In this document: one piece after another, positions 35,286 to 44,097 of the stretch | Position numbering within the stretch: the stretch's first letter is position 1 | Layout of the letters: each line of letters begins with the position of its first letter | Source of the DNA: Dichotomicrobium thermohalophilum | GTDB taxonomy: Bacteria; Pseudomonadota; Alphaproteobacteria; Rhizobiales; Rhodomicrobiaceae | Assembly (NCBI RefSeq): GCF_003550175.1 | Contig: NZ_QXDF01000001.1 | Location: 768,501 to 832,500, forward strand | Reading direction: 5' to 3' | Length of the DNA stretch: 64,000 bases | Translations under genes and position numbers: made by a program | The notes under the pieces: model-generated | Databases searched by the model: none | Told to the model about the DNA's origin: nothing | The model's input: the letters and a program-made list of their open reading frames with translations, nothing else

Positions 35286-36284
35286 ATGCCGAACCGCATG
35301 AGCCGTCCATCGCACACCGAAGCGCCGCCGTCACTGGTGCGCCGCGCACTGACCGCGCTTTTCAACCAGCCTTACGTGCTTTTGACGCTCACCCCGCTGT
35401 TCTGGGGTGGCAATTTCGTGCTTGGGCGCGGGGTGCACGAGTTCTTCCCGCCGATAGCCCTCGCCTCGATCCGCTGGACCCTCGCGTTTTGCATCATTCT
35501 CCCGTTCGCATTGCCGCATCTGCGCCGCGACTGGCCAGAGATCCGCCAGCACTGGCCATGGCTGCTCTTCCTTGGCGCGACCGGCGCAGGCAGCTTCAAT
35601 ACGCTGACCTATATTGGCCTCAACTACACGCCGGCGCTGAACGCGCTCATCATCAATTCGTCCGGGCCGGTGATGATCGCGATTGCGTCTTTCATTTTCT
35701 TCAGCGACCGGCTGACGCCGCGGCAGGTCCTGGGCATTGGGCTGTCGTTGATCGGCGTGATCGTCGTGGTGTCGAAGGGCGATCTGCAGGTGCTGGCGCA
35801 GCTCGAGTTCAACACCGGCGACCTGTGGGTGCTGGGCGCGATGTGTGTTTGGGGCGTCTATACCGCCTTCCTGCGCAAGCGCCCCGCCTCGATCCATTGG
35901 CTCAGCCTGGCAGCAACCCTCTTCGCCGTGGCTGCGGTCATCAACTGGCCGCTGCACGCGTGGGAGCACGCCTATGTCCGCTCGCTCACGCTGTCAACGG
36001 ACGCGCTGCTGGCGATCGGCTATGTGGCGATTTTCCCCAGTATTCTGGCGTATGTATTTTATACGCGCGGCGTGGAGTTAATCGGCGGGAACCGGGCAGG
36101 GGTGTTCCTGCACCTGATCCCGCTGTTCGGCTCAACCTTGGCCATCCTGATCCTCGGGGAGCAGCCTTTGTGGTCCCACGGCGTCGGCTTCGCGCTGATC
36201 CTCACCGGCGTGACCATCGCCGCGCGGCAGGTCCGGGCGAAAGCGCCGCCGCCCGCCACGCGGCCGTCGCGCGAGACGCGGTAG
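35286..36284 (+). CDS. DMT-superfamily (EamA) transporter
   Basis: The 332-residue product has ten hydrophobic segments in two EamA repeats; the first starts near residue 28 (YVLLTLTPLFWGGNFVLGRGV) and the second near GDLWVLGAMCVWGVYTAFLRK. EamA proteins usually export metabolites or amino acids. Substrate unknown. Divergent from purA and convergent with phaB, with a palindromic repeat between. Confidence 0.88.
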   Translation: MPNRMSRPSHTEAPPSLVRRALTALFNQPYVLLTLTPLFWGGNFVLGRGVHEFFPPIALASIRWTLAFCIILPFALPHLRRDWPEIRQHWPWLLFLGATGAGSFNTLTYIGLNYTPALNALIINSSGPVMIAIASFIFFSDRLTPRQVLGIGLSLIGVIVVVSKGDLQVLAQLEFNTGDLWVLGAMCVWGVYTAFLRKRPASIHWLSLAATLFAVAAVINWPLHAWEHAYVRSLTLSTDALLAIGYVAIFPSILAYVFYTRGVELIGGNRAGVFLHLIPLFGSTLAILILGEQPLWSHGVGFALILTGVTIAARQVRAKAPPPATRPSRETR

Positions 36285-36343
36285 GCGCCACCGCACGCAA
36301 AGCTCGCAGCGCGATCAGATCTGACTGAAACGCCGCCTTGGCC

Positions 36344-36427
36344 GTCATTGCGAGCGTAGCGAAGCAATCCAGAACTCGCGTTATCTGCTGCTGGATTGCT
36401 TCGGCCTTTCAGGCCTCGCAATGACGT
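36344..36427. repeat. Dispersed palindromic repeat with CGTCATTGCGAG ends (copy C)
   Basis: An 84-bp near-perfect inverted repeat beginning CGTCATTGCGAGCGTAGCGA and ending with its inverse, with AGCAATCCAG/CTGGATTGCT in the middle of each arm. It sits between the convergent DMT and phaB genes. The type is common in alphaproteobacterial intergenic DNA and can fold into a long hairpin, so it may also stop transcription from both sides. Confidence 0.8.
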
Positions 36428-36453
36428 TTTTCCAACGGATGGAACAACGCGCG

Positions 36454-37179
36454 CTACCCGAGGATGTACTGCCCGCCGTTCGCCGTGATCGTCGAGCCGG
36501 TGATGAAGCCGGCCTCCTCGCTGGCCAGGAAGGTTACGCAGCGTGCGATCTCTTCCGGCTTGCCGAGCCGGCCCACCGGGATCTGCGCAATGATCTTGTT
36601 CAGCGCCTCCTCTGGCACATCCGCCACCATATCCGTGTCGACATAGCCCGGCGCGACCGTGTTCACGGTGATGCCCTTGCGCGCGGTCTCCTGCGCCAGC
36701 GCCTTGGTGAAGCCGATGATGCCGGCCTTGGCGGCGGAGTAGTTGGTCTGGCCCATCTGGCCCTTCTGGCCGTTGATCGAGGAGATATTGATGATCCGGC
36801 CGTAGCCGCGGTCGCGCATCCCGCCGAGCACCGGATGGCACATATTGAACATCGAGTTCAGGTTCACGCGGATGACGTCGTTCCACATCTCCGGCGTCAT
36901 CTTGTGGAACATCGCATCGCGTGTGATGCCGGCATTGTTGACAAGCACGTCGACCGGGCCGAGGTCGTTTTCGACCTGCTTCAGCCCGCTCTCGCAGGCG
37001 TTGTGATCGCCGACATCCCACTTGTAGACCGGGATGCCCGTTTCGCTCTGGAAATTCTGCGCCGCCTGATCGTTGCCGCCGTAGTTGGCCGCGACCGAGT
37101 ACCCGGCCTCCTTCAGGCTGACCGCGATGGCGTGGCCGATGCCGCGCGTGCCGCCGGTGACGACTGCTACCCGTGCCAT
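36454..37179 (-). CDS. phaB: Acetoacetyl-CoA reductase
   Basis: NADPH-dependent short-chain dehydrogenase that makes (R)-3-hydroxybutyryl-CoA for polyhydroxybutyrate. The 241-residue product has GGTRGIG (residues 9-15), NNAG near 81, the catalytic Ser in NISSING and YSAAK (Tyr147, Lys151), and ends GGQYILG. ATG at 37179 has GGAGG about 7 bases upstream. Follows phaA in the same direction. FabG-like enzymes are similar, but the pairing with phaA and phaR supports PhaB. Confidence 0.93.
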   Translation of the reverse strand: MARVAVVTGGTRGIGHAIAVSLKEAGYSVAANYGGNDQAAQNFQSETGIPVYKWDVGDHNACESGLKQVENDLGPVDVLVNNAGITRDAMFHKMTPEMWNDVIRVNLNSMFNMCHPVLGGMRDRGYGRIINISSINGQKGQMGQTNYSAAKAGIIGFTKALAQETARKGITVNTVAPGYVDTDMVADVPEEALNKIIAQIPVGRLGKPEEIARCVTFLASEEAGFITGSTITANGGQYILG

Positions 37180-37317
37180 GACTGTTTCCTCCGCTCCGTT
37201 CAATCCATTAACCGAGCTCGATGCGGCGCGCAGACTTCCGGGAGGCGCGGCGGCCGTATGCCGTCTCCTCCTGTTCGCCTGCTTGTCACCGCGCGAGCCG
37301 TTCCGCCATGCTCGGGA

Positions 37318-38502
37318 TCAATCCCGCGCCACGCACATGGCGATACCCATGCCCCCGCCGATACACAGGGTGGCAAGGCCGCGTTTGGCGTCGCGCTTTT
37401 GCATCTCGTGGAGCAGCGTCACCAGGATGCGCGTGCCCGACGCCCCGATCGGATGGCCGATGGCGATCGCACCGCCGTTCACATTGACCTTCTCGGGGTC
37501 CCACCCGACACCCTTGTTGACGGCGCAGGCCTGCGCGGCGAAGGCTTCGTTGGATTCAATCAGGTCCAGGTCTTCGGGCTTCCAGCCGGCCTTTTCCAGC
37601 GCCATTTTCGAGGCCGGTATCGGGCCGGTGCCCATGATAGAGGGGTCAACGCCAGCTTGCGCCCAGGACACGATGCGCGCGAGCGGTTCCACGCCGCGCC
37701 GTTCGGCTTCCGCCTCGTTCATCAGAACGACCGCGGCCGCACCGTCATTGATGCCGCTGGCGTTGCCCGCCGTAACGGAGCCATCCTTGCTGAAGGCCGG
37801 GCGCAGACCGGACAGGCTCTCCGCGGTGACGCCCTCGCGGATGTACTCGTCTTCCTCGACGACGGTGTCGCCCTTCCGGCCCTTGATGGTGACCGGCACG
37901 ATTTCATCCTTGAAACGGCCGGCCTTCTTGGCGGCCTCGGCCTTGTTCTGCGACTCGGCAGCGAACTTGTCCTGCTCCTCGCGGGTGATCTGCCACTTCT
38001 CGGCGACGTTCTCCGCCGTGTTGCCCATGTGATAGCCATTGAAGGCGTCCCAGAGACCGTCGCGGATCATGGTGTCGACAAACTCCAGCGGCCCCATCTT
38101 GTGGCCCTGCCGGATGGTGGCCGCGTGCGGCGCCTGGCTCATGCTCTCTTGGCCCCCGCTGATGACGACCTTGCCCTCGCCCTCCTTGATCTGCTGGTAG
38201 CCGAGCGCGACCGAGCGCAGGCCGGAGCCGCAGACCTGGTTGATGCCCCAGGCGGGCGTTTCGATCGGGATGCCGGCGTTGATGGAGGCCTGGCGCGGCG
38301 GGTTCATGCCCTGCGCGGCGGTCAGGATTTGTCCCATGATGACTTCGGAGACCTCGGCCGGTTCAACCTTCGCGCGGCCCAGCACCTCCCGGATGACCGT
38401 CTCGCCGAGATAATGGGCGGGAACACTGCTCAGGCTGCCGTTGAACGCGCCGACCGGCGTTCGCGCGCCGCCCGCGATCACAATGGTCTCTTCACTGCTC
38501 AT
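37318..38502 (-). CDS. phaA: Acetyl-CoA acetyltransferase (beta-ketothiolase)
   Basis: Thiolase that condenses two acetyl-CoA to acetoacetyl-CoA, the first step of PHB synthesis. The 394-residue product has the nucleophile Cys91 in [11 protein letters not shown], the GHPIGASG histidine motif and the C-terminal CIGGGMG with the second catalytic Cys. ATG at 38502 follows GGAGG. Located upstream of phaB and divergent from phaR. No PHB synthase gene (phaC) is seen in the window. Confidence 0.96.
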   Translation of the reverse strand: MSSEETIVIAGGARTPVGAFNGSLSSVPAHYLGETVIREVLGRAKVEPAEVSEVIMGQILTAAQGMNPPRQASINAGIPIETPAWGINQVCGSGLRSVALGYQQIKEGEGKVVISGGQESMSQAPHAATIRQGHKMGPLEFVDTMIRDGLWDAFNGYHMGNTAENVAEKWQITREEQDKFAAESQNKAEAAKKAGRFKDEIVPVTIKGRKGDTVVEEDEYIREGVTAESLSGLRPAFSKDGSVTAGNASGINDGAAAVVLMNEAEAERRGVEPLARIVSWAQAGVDPSIMGTGPIPASKMALEKAGWKPEDLDLIESNEAFAAQACAVNKGVGWDPEKVNVNGGAIAIGHPIGASGTRILVTLLHEMQKRDAKRGLATLCIGGGMGIAMCVARD

Positions 38503-38747
38503 GCCGTCCTCCTGTTTCCCGGCCAACTGCCGGATGTTGCCATTCGGGCCGTTATGGCCACTCCCGCGCCATTGTGCGCATGCAAAGCGCCCGCGTGAAC
38601 CGCCGCGCGCGCTCATACCATCACTTTTTTCGAGTATCGGCGATTTTCCCTGATTCACCAACCGTCTCTTGGCCAGCACAAAGCTTGTCCCCCGGCTTCC
38701 GCAATGCAATATTGGAACAAGATATTTGGATATCCGGGACGGACGTG

Positions 38748-39446
38748 ATGCCGCGATCGCCCGCGACAGCTGACGAGACAGCCGACATGCCAGACGATAC
38801 ATCCCGCCCGAGCACCAAGGTCGACAAGGAGCCAGCGGTCATCAAGAAGTACGCCAACCGCCGCCTCTACAACACGGACACGAGCACCTACGTGACGCTC
38901 GACAATCTTGCCGAAATGGTCCGCTCGGAGCGCGACTTCGTGGTCTACGACGCCAAGACGGGCGAGGACCTGACGCACCAGGTGCTTACGCAGATCATCG
39001 TTGAGCAAGAGAGCAAAGGGCAGAACCTGCTGCCGATCAGCTTCCTGCGCCAGCTCATCCGCTTCTACGGCAACTCCATGGAAAAGCTCGTGCCAAGCTA
39101 CCTTGAGTTCAGCATGAACACGCTGACGCGCGAGCAGGAGAAATACACCCAGCAGCTTGCCGAGACGTTCGGTAACGCGCCATTCGGCAACGCCGCCTTT
39201 GAGGCCATTCAGAAGCAGGCGCTGCAGAACATGGAAATGTTCGAGCACGCGCTGAACATGTTCAAGCCGTTCGGGGCGGGAGAGGGCGAGCAAACCGGCC
39301 AAGGCGCCGCGGAAGCCGGCGATCACAGCCCCGGCGACAGTGCCCCCGCTTCGGCCGAAGAGGTCGCCCAACTCCGGGCCCAGCTTGCCGAGATGCGCGC
39401 GCGCCTTGACAAGCTCACCAACGACGGCGGCGGCAGCGACGCCTGA
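38748..39446 (+). CDS. phaR: Polyhydroxyalkanoate synthesis repressor PhaR
   Basis: PhaR binds DNA and PHB granules and represses phasin and pha genes when no granules are present. The 232-residue product has the N-terminal DNA-binding domain ([21 protein letters not shown] and following) and the PHB-accumulation domain ([22 protein letters not shown]), then a coiled-coil tail ([20 protein letters not shown]). ATG at 38748 is preferred; ATG at 38787 is possible. The 245-bp divergent region to phaA includes a GC-palindromic TGCGCATGCA (38575-38584) that could be an operator, but this is only suggestive. Confidence 0.93.
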   Translation: MPRSPATADETADMPDDTSRPSTKVDKEPAVIKKYANRRLYNTDTSTYVTLDNLAEMVRSERDFVVYDAKTGEDLTHQVLTQIIVEQESKGQNLLPISFLRQLIRFYGNSMEKLVPSYLEFSMNTLTREQEKYTQQLAETFGNAPFGNAAFEAIQKQALQNMEMFEHALNMFKPFGAGEGEQTGQGAAEAGDHSPGDSAPASAEEVAQLRAQLAEMRARLDKLTNDGGGSDA

Positions 39447-39622
39447 GCCGGCTGCGCCATCATTAGGTCACATAGCTTGTCTGATACTTCTGCGGTGCGG
39501 CGGGTGTTTCCGCGAGGCACATTCTGAAACCGTTTCTTAACGGTATTGCTGATACCTTGCTGAAAAGTTTGCCAGATATTACGGAGACGGTCGTGCAGGC
39601 GCCAAGCCATCAGGGCCAATCA

Positions 39623-40267
39623 ATGCGGGGCGCAAAACGCTTGGTCCCGCTCGCCGCGGTATTGCTCATTTCGGGGCCGCTTGGCGGATGCGCCGTGAAC
39701 ACGGGGCTGATGGGCAGTTTCGCCGATCAGACTTCCGATCAGCAGGCGGTCAAGCAGGTCAAAAAGACCGAGAACGACGCCGAACCGTCCCTGTCACAGC
39801 GCCTTTCGGCACTATGGAACCGCGCGACGGCCTCGTCTGAAGACGATGAGCTGGAGACCGTTGCGCCGGCCGAGAGCTTCGAGCCGGCGGAGGCGTTGGC
39901 CCTGGTCAACCGGTATCGCGAGGACAACGGTCTGCCGCCGCTTGACCTGGATCCCCAGCTTGAGCAGGCCGCGCTCGCGCATGCGCAGGATCTCGCGGAC
40001 CACGACCGAATCTCGCATTTCGGCTCTGATGGCTCCGATCCATGGGAGCGGGTGCAGCGGACTGGCTACGATCCTAAAGTGGCCGCAGAAAACGTGGGCA
40101 CCGGCCAGCTCACGTTTGGCGAGCTGTTCCGCGAGTGGAAGCGCAGCCCGGACCACAACAGCAACCTCCTGTTACCCGATGCCACGCATATGGGCGTGGC
40201 GGTGGTTCAAAACCCGGACACCCAGTTCAAGACGTTCTGGAGTCTGGTAGTCGGCGCGCCGAGCTGA
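39623..40267 (+). CDS. CAP-domain lipoprotein
   Basis: The product (214 residues from ATG 39623) carries a lipoprotein signal with lipobox LGGC at about residues 20-23 and a CAP/SCP-like domain (ALVNRYREDNGLPPLDLDPQ, AQDLADHDRISHFGSDGSD, AAENVGTG, HNSNLLLPDATHMGVAVV). Bacterial CAP proteins of this size are secreted or surface proteins of unclear activity. GTG at 39593 with GGAG six bases upstream is an alternative start. Immediately upstream of tRNA-Ser. Confidence 0.85.
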   Translation: MRGAKRLVPLAAVLLISGPLGGCAVNTGLMGSFADQTSDQQAVKQVKKTENDAEPSLSQRLSALWNRATASSEDDELETVAPAESFEPAEALALVNRYREDNGLPPLDLDPQLEQAALAHAQDLADHDRISHFGSDGSDPWERVQRTGYDPKVAAENVGTGQLTFGELFREWKRSPDHNSNLLLPDATHMGVAVVQNPDTQFKTFWSLVVGAPS

Positions 40268-40354
40268 TCTGCGACGGCTCATGGGCCTTGGCGCTTCCAA
40301 GAATTTTCAACATCGCCTTGTCAAACCCCCCTTCGCGTTAGTATCTCTACAGGT

Positions 40355-40445
40355 GGAGAGGTGGCCGAGTGGTCGAAGGCGCTCCCCTGCTAAGGGAGTA
40401 TACGCTAACCGCGTATCGTGGGTTCGAATCCCATCCTCTCCGCCA
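40355..40445 (+). tRNA. tRNA-Ser (anticodon GCU)
   Basis: A class II tRNA: acceptor GGAGAGG pairs with CCTCTCC (40435-40441), D-arm TGGCCGAGTGGTCGAAGGC, anticodon stem-loop CTCCCCTGCTAAGGGAG with anticodon GCT, an extended variable arm (TATACGC...GCGTAT), and T-arm GTGGGTTCGAATCCCAT. Discriminator G and the 3' CCA are encoded. An integrase gene lies 200 bp downstream pointing back at the tRNA, the usual layout of a tRNA-borne integration site. Confidence 0.97.
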
Positions 40446-40614
40446 CTGGTATTAAAATTTCCCATCTATCTCAGATATTTGGCTCTCGGAATAGTTCGCC
40501 TGTGCCTCTTTTGGTCCGCCGATAAGAATTGCTGAAGCGATCCTGTATTCGGTTCAGATGATCCCCGGCTGACGTCTATCCCCTATCCCCGCGTGTGCGG
40601 GAGAGCCAGAGGCA

Positions 40615-40636
40615 GGCAGAGCATGCCCGCTCTGCC
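40615..40636 (-). terminator. Hairpin downstream of the integrase
   Basis: An 8-bp perfect stem (GGCAGAGC with GCTCTGCC) and a 6-base loop begin 8 bases past the integrase stop codon. No T-run follows, so it is a candidate terminator or RNA-stabilising structure only. Confidence 0.45.
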
Positions 40637-40644
40637 CCCGACTA

Positions 40645-41262
40645 TCAGACGTCGGTCTGTTCGGCGATCGCCAGGGCGTCATCGATCTCGACGCCGGGAT
40701 ATCTGACAGTGCTTTTGATCCGGGTGTGGCCGAGCAGGAGCTGCACGGCGCGCAGATTTCCAGTACGCTTGTAGGTCATGGTCGCCTTGTTCCGACGCAG
40801 CGAATGCGTGCCGTAAATCGCCGGATCAAGGCCGATATCGCCAAGCCAGTCGCGCAAGAGCCTTGCATACTGGCGCGTTGAGAGATGAGCGCCATCATGC
40901 ACGCGGCTTGGAAATAGGTAGCCTGCGGCGCCGGTTCGAATAGCCTTCAGATAATCGTCGACGGCTTCGCGGGTCCGCTCGGTGAGTTCAAAGCGCACCG
41001 GGCGCCCGGTCTTATGCTGACGAATAGTGGCCCGCTCCACCGCATAGCCACGCGGCGCGATATCGCTCAGCCTGAGGCTAACCAGATCACATCCGCGCAG
41101 CTTGCTGTCGATGGCGAGGTTGAACGGCGTCAGGTCGCGCTTGCGCCCCGCCAGTTGGAGCCTGCTCCTGATCGCCCAGATGTGCTTGAGGCGCAGCGAC
41201 GGCTTGGCGCCGATCAGCTTGCCCTTGTTCCAGGGTTGGCGGTCTGTTCCTGAGCAGGACAA
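40645..41262 (-). CDS. Short tyrosine recombinase / phage-type integrase
   Basis: The 205-residue protein is close to a short integrase type I recall from Hyphomicrobiales and Acetobacteraceae (starting TDRQPWNKGKLIGAKPSLRL). It has the catalytic set: Arg in DSKLRGCDLVSLRL, Lys in HKTGRPVRF, H-x-x-R in THSLRRNKATM, His in LLLGHTRI and Tyr in VRYPGVEI. The usual N-terminal arm-binding domain is reduced. The start is uncertain: TTG at 41262 is the only in-frame start, while a strong AGGAGG site serves an ATG at 41282 in a different frame. It points toward the tRNA-Ser gene. Confidence 0.85.
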   Translation of the reverse strand: MSCSGTDRQPWNKGKLIGAKPSLRLKHIWAIRSRLQLAGRKRDLTPFNLAIDSKLRGCDLVSLRLSDIAPRGYAVERATIRQHKTGRPVRFELTERTREAVDDYLKAIRTGAAGYLFPSRVHDGAHLSTRQYARLLRDWLGDIGLDPAIYGTHSLRRNKATMTYKRTGNLRAVQLLLGHTRIKSTVRYPGVEIDDALAIAEQTDV

Positions 41263-41282
41263 TCAGAGAGACGGTCAGTCAT
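41214..41282 (-). CDS. 22-codon leader frame overlapping the integrase start
   Basis: ATG at 41282 follows a perfect AGGAGG with five bases between, and opens a 22-residue frame (MTDRLSDCPAQEQTANPGTR and two more) that ends inside the integrase, in another frame. Either it is a coupled leader, or the integrase gene carries a frameshift between 41262 and 41282 and this is its original start. The product has no recognisable function. Confidence 0.35.
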   Translation of the reverse strand: MTDRLSDCPAQEQTANPGTRAS

Positions 41283-41486
41283 GGTCACCTCCTGACTTTT
41301 TGAGGGAGTGCCCATTATGGCCACAGCGCACCAGGCATGTCCGGTTACACGGCGAAGCGGTCAGGTTCGGCGTCCGAGAGTAAAACTGGCATCTTGGGTG
41401 CCCTGGCGAGAGGCTTCCCAACCTAAAGCCCGCTCAAGTCGCAGATGCGGTGGAAGCGGACACTGGCTGTCTTCAAGCACCTCGCC

Positions 41487-42518
41487 TCACACTACCATCT
41501 GGAACACCAGCCCCGCCAGCATCGCGCCGACAAGCCCGAGCAGGAAATAGGCCGCGAACACGCGCGGTTTGACCAGCGACCAGACCGCGGCCATCGCCGG
41601 GACCGAGCTGACGCCGCCGGCGATGATAAAGGCCATCGCCGCGCCCATGCTCATGCCCTGTTCGGTCAGCCCGGCCAGCAGCGGCGGCGCGACATAGGCG
41701 TTCAGATAGGCGGGCACACCGACGACCGCCGAGATGGCAATCGGCAGCAGGCCGTCGCCGCCAACGACGCCGGCGATCAGGTCGGCGGGCACGTAAGTAA
41801 CCAGCAGCGCTTCGAGCACATAAGCCAGCGCCAGCCACTTCACGAGGAACAGCGCGTTGCTGGTCAACTCCGCCCGGAACGTGTCCCGGCGCTCGGCCTC
41901 GCCCCAGAAGCGCCAGACCGGCTGGCCGTCAAAGCCGGATGTCTTCTTGCAGCAGCCGCCAGAGGAGCGCGGGCGCAGCGGGTCGGCGAACGCGCCGCGC
42001 GCCATCATCGCCTTGATGGCGAAGCCGCCCATCAGGCCCAGGCCGACGGCCGCAATCGCCTTGGCGATCGCAAAGGTCCAGCCCAGCGCCCCGGCGGTGA
42101 TCAGCAGCGTCGGCGGGTCGATCAGCGGCGAGGACAGCCAGAACGCCATCACCGGCGCAAGCGGCACGCCAACCGCCAGCAGGCCGGCGATGAACGGGAT
42201 CACCTGGCACGAGCAGAATGGCGCCAGCCCACCGAACAGCGCGGCCAGCAGGATCATGTGCGTCTCGCGGCCCTTGAAGGCATTGCCGATCATGGTCTCG
42301 GCCCCCGCGGCCTTGAGCCAGGCGATCAGGATCACGGCGAAGGCGATATAGGGCAGCGTGCGGGCGAAGGCGCTGGTTGCAAGCACCGTGACGTGCCCGA
42401 ACTTCGCCGGATCGAGCGCCAGAACCGCCAGCGGCAGCAGCACGACCAGCGTCCACGGGGTCCACAGCCAGCCTTTCCAGTCGATGCGGCCCGCGGCGGC
42501 TTGCAGCGTCTCGCTCAT
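41487..42518 (-). CDS. Permease of the ArsP/DUF318 family
   Basis: The 343-residue membrane protein has the family motifs FGGLAPFCSCQVIPFIAGLL and AFWLSSPLIDPPTLLI near residues 95-140, and a matching second half (GVPAYLNAYVAPPLLAGL). A cytoplasmic loop between the halves contains GGCCKK. ArsP members export trivalent organoarsenicals; other family members are general permeases. It is one base downstream of arsR and in an arsenic cluster, so an arsenic export role is likely. The arsP name is not certain. Confidence 0.82.
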   Translation of the reverse strand: MSETLQAAAGRIDWKGWLWTPWTLVVLLPLAVLALDPAKFGHVTVLATSAFARTLPYIAFAVILIAWLKAAGAETMIGNAFKGRETHMILLAALFGGLAPFCSCQVIPFIAGLLAVGVPLAPVMAFWLSSPLIDPPTLLITAGALGWTFAIAKAIAAVGLGLMGGFAIKAMMARGAFADPLRPRSSGGCCKKTSGFDGQPVWRFWGEAERRDTFRAELTSNALFLVKWLALAYVLEALLVTYVPADLIAGVVGGDGLLPIAISAVVGVPAYLNAYVAPPLLAGLTEQGMSMGAAMAFIIAGGVSSVPAMAAVWSLVKPRVFAAYFLLGLVGAMLAGLVFQMVV

Positions 42519-42519
42519 G

Positions 42520-42846
42520 TCAGTCTCCCGGTTCGCCGTCCAGGTCGGCGCAGCACTGCTTGAGGATGTAGCCCGCCAGCGTCTCGAGGCGTGGAAAGCA
42601 CGGCCGGTTGATCACGGCGCGGCCCTGCTTCTCCTGTTCGATCAGCCCGGCGGAGGTGAGGAACTTGAGATGGTGCGCGAGCGTGGAAGCGGGCATTCCG
42701 GTTCGGCTCTGGATGTCGCCGATGGTCAGGCCGTCGGTTCCGGCACGCACAAGCGTAAGCACGACCTGCAGCCGGGCCTCCGACCCCATCGCGGCGAAGC
42801 CCTGCGCGATCTCTTCAACAGCGGGTTCGTTTTCGCTTGAAACCAT
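42520..42846 (-). CDS. arsR: ArsR-family arsenic-responsive repressor
   Basis: The 108-residue winged-helix protein (RLQVVLTLVRAGTDGLTIGDIQ; TGMPASTLAHHLKFLTSAGLIEQ) lacks the classic CVC metal motif in the recognition helix. Instead it has Cys83 (NRPCFPRL) and the pair Cys98-Cys99 near the C-terminus, which resembles the C-terminal arsenite site described for the Acidithiobacillus-type ArsR. It leads the permease gene and is divergent from arsC, so it probably controls both directions. Confidence 0.9.
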   Translation of the reverse strand: MVSSENEPAVEEIAQGFAAMGSEARLQVVLTLVRAGTDGLTIGDIQSRTGMPASTLAHHLKFLTSAGLIEQEKQGRAVINRPCFPRLETLAGYILKQCCADLDGEPGD

Positions 42847-42912
42847 GTTTCTAGTTATATAGTTAAATGAAAGCCTGTCAATCGCCGTTTTCACGAAGGA
42901 GCCGCGCCCGGC
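42847..42912. promoter_or_regulatory. Divergent arsR-arsC control region
   Basis: The 66-bp intergenic stretch carries an AT-rich TAGTTA-TA-TAGTTA direct repeat at 42852-42865, right at the arsR start codon side, which is a candidate ArsR operator. AAGGAG before arsC at about 42896 is its ribosome-binding site. Confidence 0.45.
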
Positions 42913-43335
42913 ATGGATATCGTCATTCACCACAACCCCGATTGCGGCACGTCGCGCAACGTGCTGGCGATCATCGAGGCGGCGGGCTATGCCCCCACGG
43001 TCATAGAATACCTGAAGACCGGGTGGACGCGCGCCCAGCTTCTCGGGCTGTTCGCCGCCGCCGGCCTGACGCCGCGCGAGGCGCTGCGCGAGACGAAATC
43101 GCCGGCCGAAGAGCTCGGCCTTCTCGATCCTGGCGTGCCGGATGAGACTTTGCTGGAGGCGATGATCACACATCCGATTCTGGTCAACCGGCCCATTGTG
43201 TGCTGCCGCAATGGCGTGCGCCTGTGCCGTCCGAGCGAGACGGTTCTTGATTTGCTCGACCATTGGCCTGCCGGTCCGTACTACAATGAGGATGGAGGGG
43301 TGCTGATCGACCAAGAAGGAAAGCGCGTTGGCTGA
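42913..43335 (+). CDS. arsC: Arsenate reductase (glutaredoxin type)
   Basis: ArsC reduces arsenate to arsenite using glutathione/glutaredoxin. The 140-residue product has the active-site loop [11 protein letters not shown] with nucleophile Cys11, followed by [13 protein letters not shown], and [10 protein letters not shown] with the anion-binding arginine near 107. The last bases overlap the arsH start (TTG at 43328), implying co-translation. Confidence 0.95.
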   Translation: MDIVIHHNPDCGTSRNVLAIIEAAGYAPTVIEYLKTGWTRAQLLGLFAAAGLTPREALRETKSPAEELGLLDPGVPDETLLEAMITHPILVNRPIVCCRNGVRLCRPSETVLDLLDHWPAGPYYNEDGGVLIDQEGKRVG

Positions 43336-44050
43336 GGACTTCGATACGTTTCCGAGCCTGGATGAGGGCGCGTTCCGCGCGATCGACGACCATGCGCTCT
43401 TTGAGCCGCCACGTACCGCCCATCCGCCGCGCATTCTGCTGCTCTATGGCTCGCTGCGCGCGCAGTCCTACAGCCGGCTGGCCAGCGAGGAGGCGGCGCG
43501 CATCCTGCGCCGCTTCGGTGCAGAGACGCAGACCTTCAATCCGTCCGGCCTGCCGCTGCCGGACGACGCCGACCCGGGCCATCCCAAGGTCCAGGAATTG
43601 CGCGAATTGGCGACGTGGTCCGAAGGCATGGTCTGGTGCTCGCCGGAGCGTCATGGTGCGATGACCGGCATCATGAAGGCGCAGATCGACTGGATTCCGC
43701 TGGCGCTGGGCGGCGTCCGGCCCACGCAGGGCAAGACGCTTGCTGTGATGCAGGTCTCCGGGGGATCGCAGAGCTTCAACGCGGTGAACCAGCTTCGGGT
43801 GCTGGGCCGCTGGATGCGCATGGTCACGATCCCGAACCAGTCTTCGGTGCCCAAGGCCTATCTGGAATTCGATAAGGACGGACGGATGAAGCCGTCACCG
43901 CTCTACGACCGGATCGTGGATGTCATGGAAGAGCTGATGAAGTTCACGCTGCTGCTGCGCGACCGGGCGGATTATCTCACCGACCGCTACAGCGAACGCA
44001 AGGAAAGCGCCGAGGACGTCTCCCGGCGCGTCAATCAGCGCAGCATCTGA
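43328..44050 (+). CDS. arsH: Arsenic resistance NADPH-dependent FMN reductase ArsH
   Basis: ArsH is a flavoprotein that oxidises trivalent methylated arsenicals. The 240-residue product has [22 protein letters not shown], the flavodoxin-like FMN phosphate site, and [23 protein letters not shown], typical of ArsH. It starts with TTG at 43328, overlapping arsC by 8 bp, with GGAA upstream. The tail is basic and helical. Convergent with aioA. Confidence 0.95.
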   Translation: MAEDFDTFPSLDEGAFRAIDDHALFEPPRTAHPPRILLLYGSLRAQSYSRLASEEAARILRRFGAETQTFNPSGLPLPDDADPGHPKVQELRELATWSEGMVWCSPERHGAMTGIMKAQIDWIPLALGGVRPTQGKTLAVMQVSGGSQSFNAVNQLRVLGRWMRMVTIPNQSSVPKAYLEFDKDGRMKPSPLYDRIVDVMEELMKFTLLLRDRADYLTDRYSERKESAEDVSRRVNQRSI

Positions 44051-44053
44051 TTT

Positions 44054-44085
44054 GGCCGGGCGGTGGGAAGGTCATCCGCCCGGCC
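44054..44085. terminator. Bidirectional hairpin between arsH and aioA
   Basis: A perfect 10-bp stem (GGCCGGGCGG 44054-44063 with CCGCCCGGCC 44076-44085) and 12-base loop fills the 47-bp gap between the two convergent genes. It is GC-rich without long T-runs on either side. Confidence 0.65.
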
Positions 44086-44097
44086 CTGCGTTGTCTT

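Noticed and set aside
34112-36328. 738-codon plus-strand frame across purA and the DMT gene
   Set aside because: It is antisense to purA and out of frame with the DMT transporter, both of which are clear genes.
40588-40610. CCCCGCGTGTGCGGG resembles a type I-E CRISPR repeat core
   Set aside because: Only one copy is present, with no spacer-repeat periodicity and no cas genes nearby.
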